DNA of 21,823 bases from M3007 sp041741155 (GTDB lineage Bacteria; Bacteroidota; Bacteroidia; Chitinophagales; Saprospiraceae), in assembly GCA_041741155.1 (NCBI GenBank), contig JBGSKO010000152.1, forward strand, positions 1 to 21,823, written 5' to 3'. This document shows, piece by piece, positions 21,810 through 21,823 of the stretch; the stretch's first letter is position 1; each line of letters begins with the position of its first letter. A program made the position numbers and the translations under genes. Under the pieces are notes generated by a model that worked only from the letters and a program-made list of their open reading frames with translations, did not search any database and had not been told where the DNA came from.

Positions 21810-21823
21810 CCGCGTCATATGCG

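Noticed and set aside
20541..21818. 425-codon open frame on the minus strand across fbaA
   Set aside because: It is antisense to a well-conserved aldolase and has no promoter or recognisable domain.

Overview
The window (about 21.8 kb, moderately GC-rich) looks like a chromosome segment from a Bacteroidota bacterium, most likely of the Saprospiria/Lewinella type (inferred). Three secreted proteins end in type IX secretion (T9SS) C-terminal sorting domains, two of them carry SprB-like repeats, and one gene encodes a DUF6794 protein. Promoters match the Bacteroidota -7 consensus TAnnTTTG, and start codons lack visible Shine-Dalgarno sequences.

Left part (1-7.6 kb): the tail of an IS630-type transposase, with an orphan promoter behind it. 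Next is a minus-strand pair, a penicillin-acylase-family Ntn hydrolase overlapping by 4 bp a small membrane protein. Then come two minus-strand genes for T9SS-secreted proteins that each combine cohesin-like and dockerin-like modules. The gap between the two units holds a possible small plus-strand RNA ending in a perfect hairpin.

Middle (7.6-12.9 kb): a roughly 395-bp intergenic region with palindromes and two divergent promoters; a conserved gene of unknown function (482 aa); a convergent T9SS protein with eight ELWxxDGT repeats; a 54-aa membrane protein with a promoter, terminator and an upstream 9-bp repeat; a standalone asparaginase N-terminal domain; and a 98-aa membrane protein.

Right part (12.9-21.8 kb): mostly housekeeping. 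A DUF6794 secreted protein precedes topA (DNA topoisomerase I). Convergent to topA is a beta-carbonic anhydrase, the two separated by a 20-bp inverted repeat. trxB (thioredoxin reductase) is divergent from the carbonic anhydrase. A YncE-like beta-propeller/phosphoesterase fusion and a class II fructose-bisphosphate aldolase follow. A possible small antisense reading frame lies between the last two genes.

No CRISPR array, tRNA, rRNA or obvious defence system is visible. The most notable signals are a recurring extended -7 motif (TACnTTTGC followed by C-rich bases) that sits within 10 nt of the start codon at topA and trxB, an in-frame 9-bp tandem repeat next to the catalytic serine of the acylase, two cohesin-plus-dockerin proteins encoded side by side, and a 30-bp imperfect inverted repeat at 7.8 kb.
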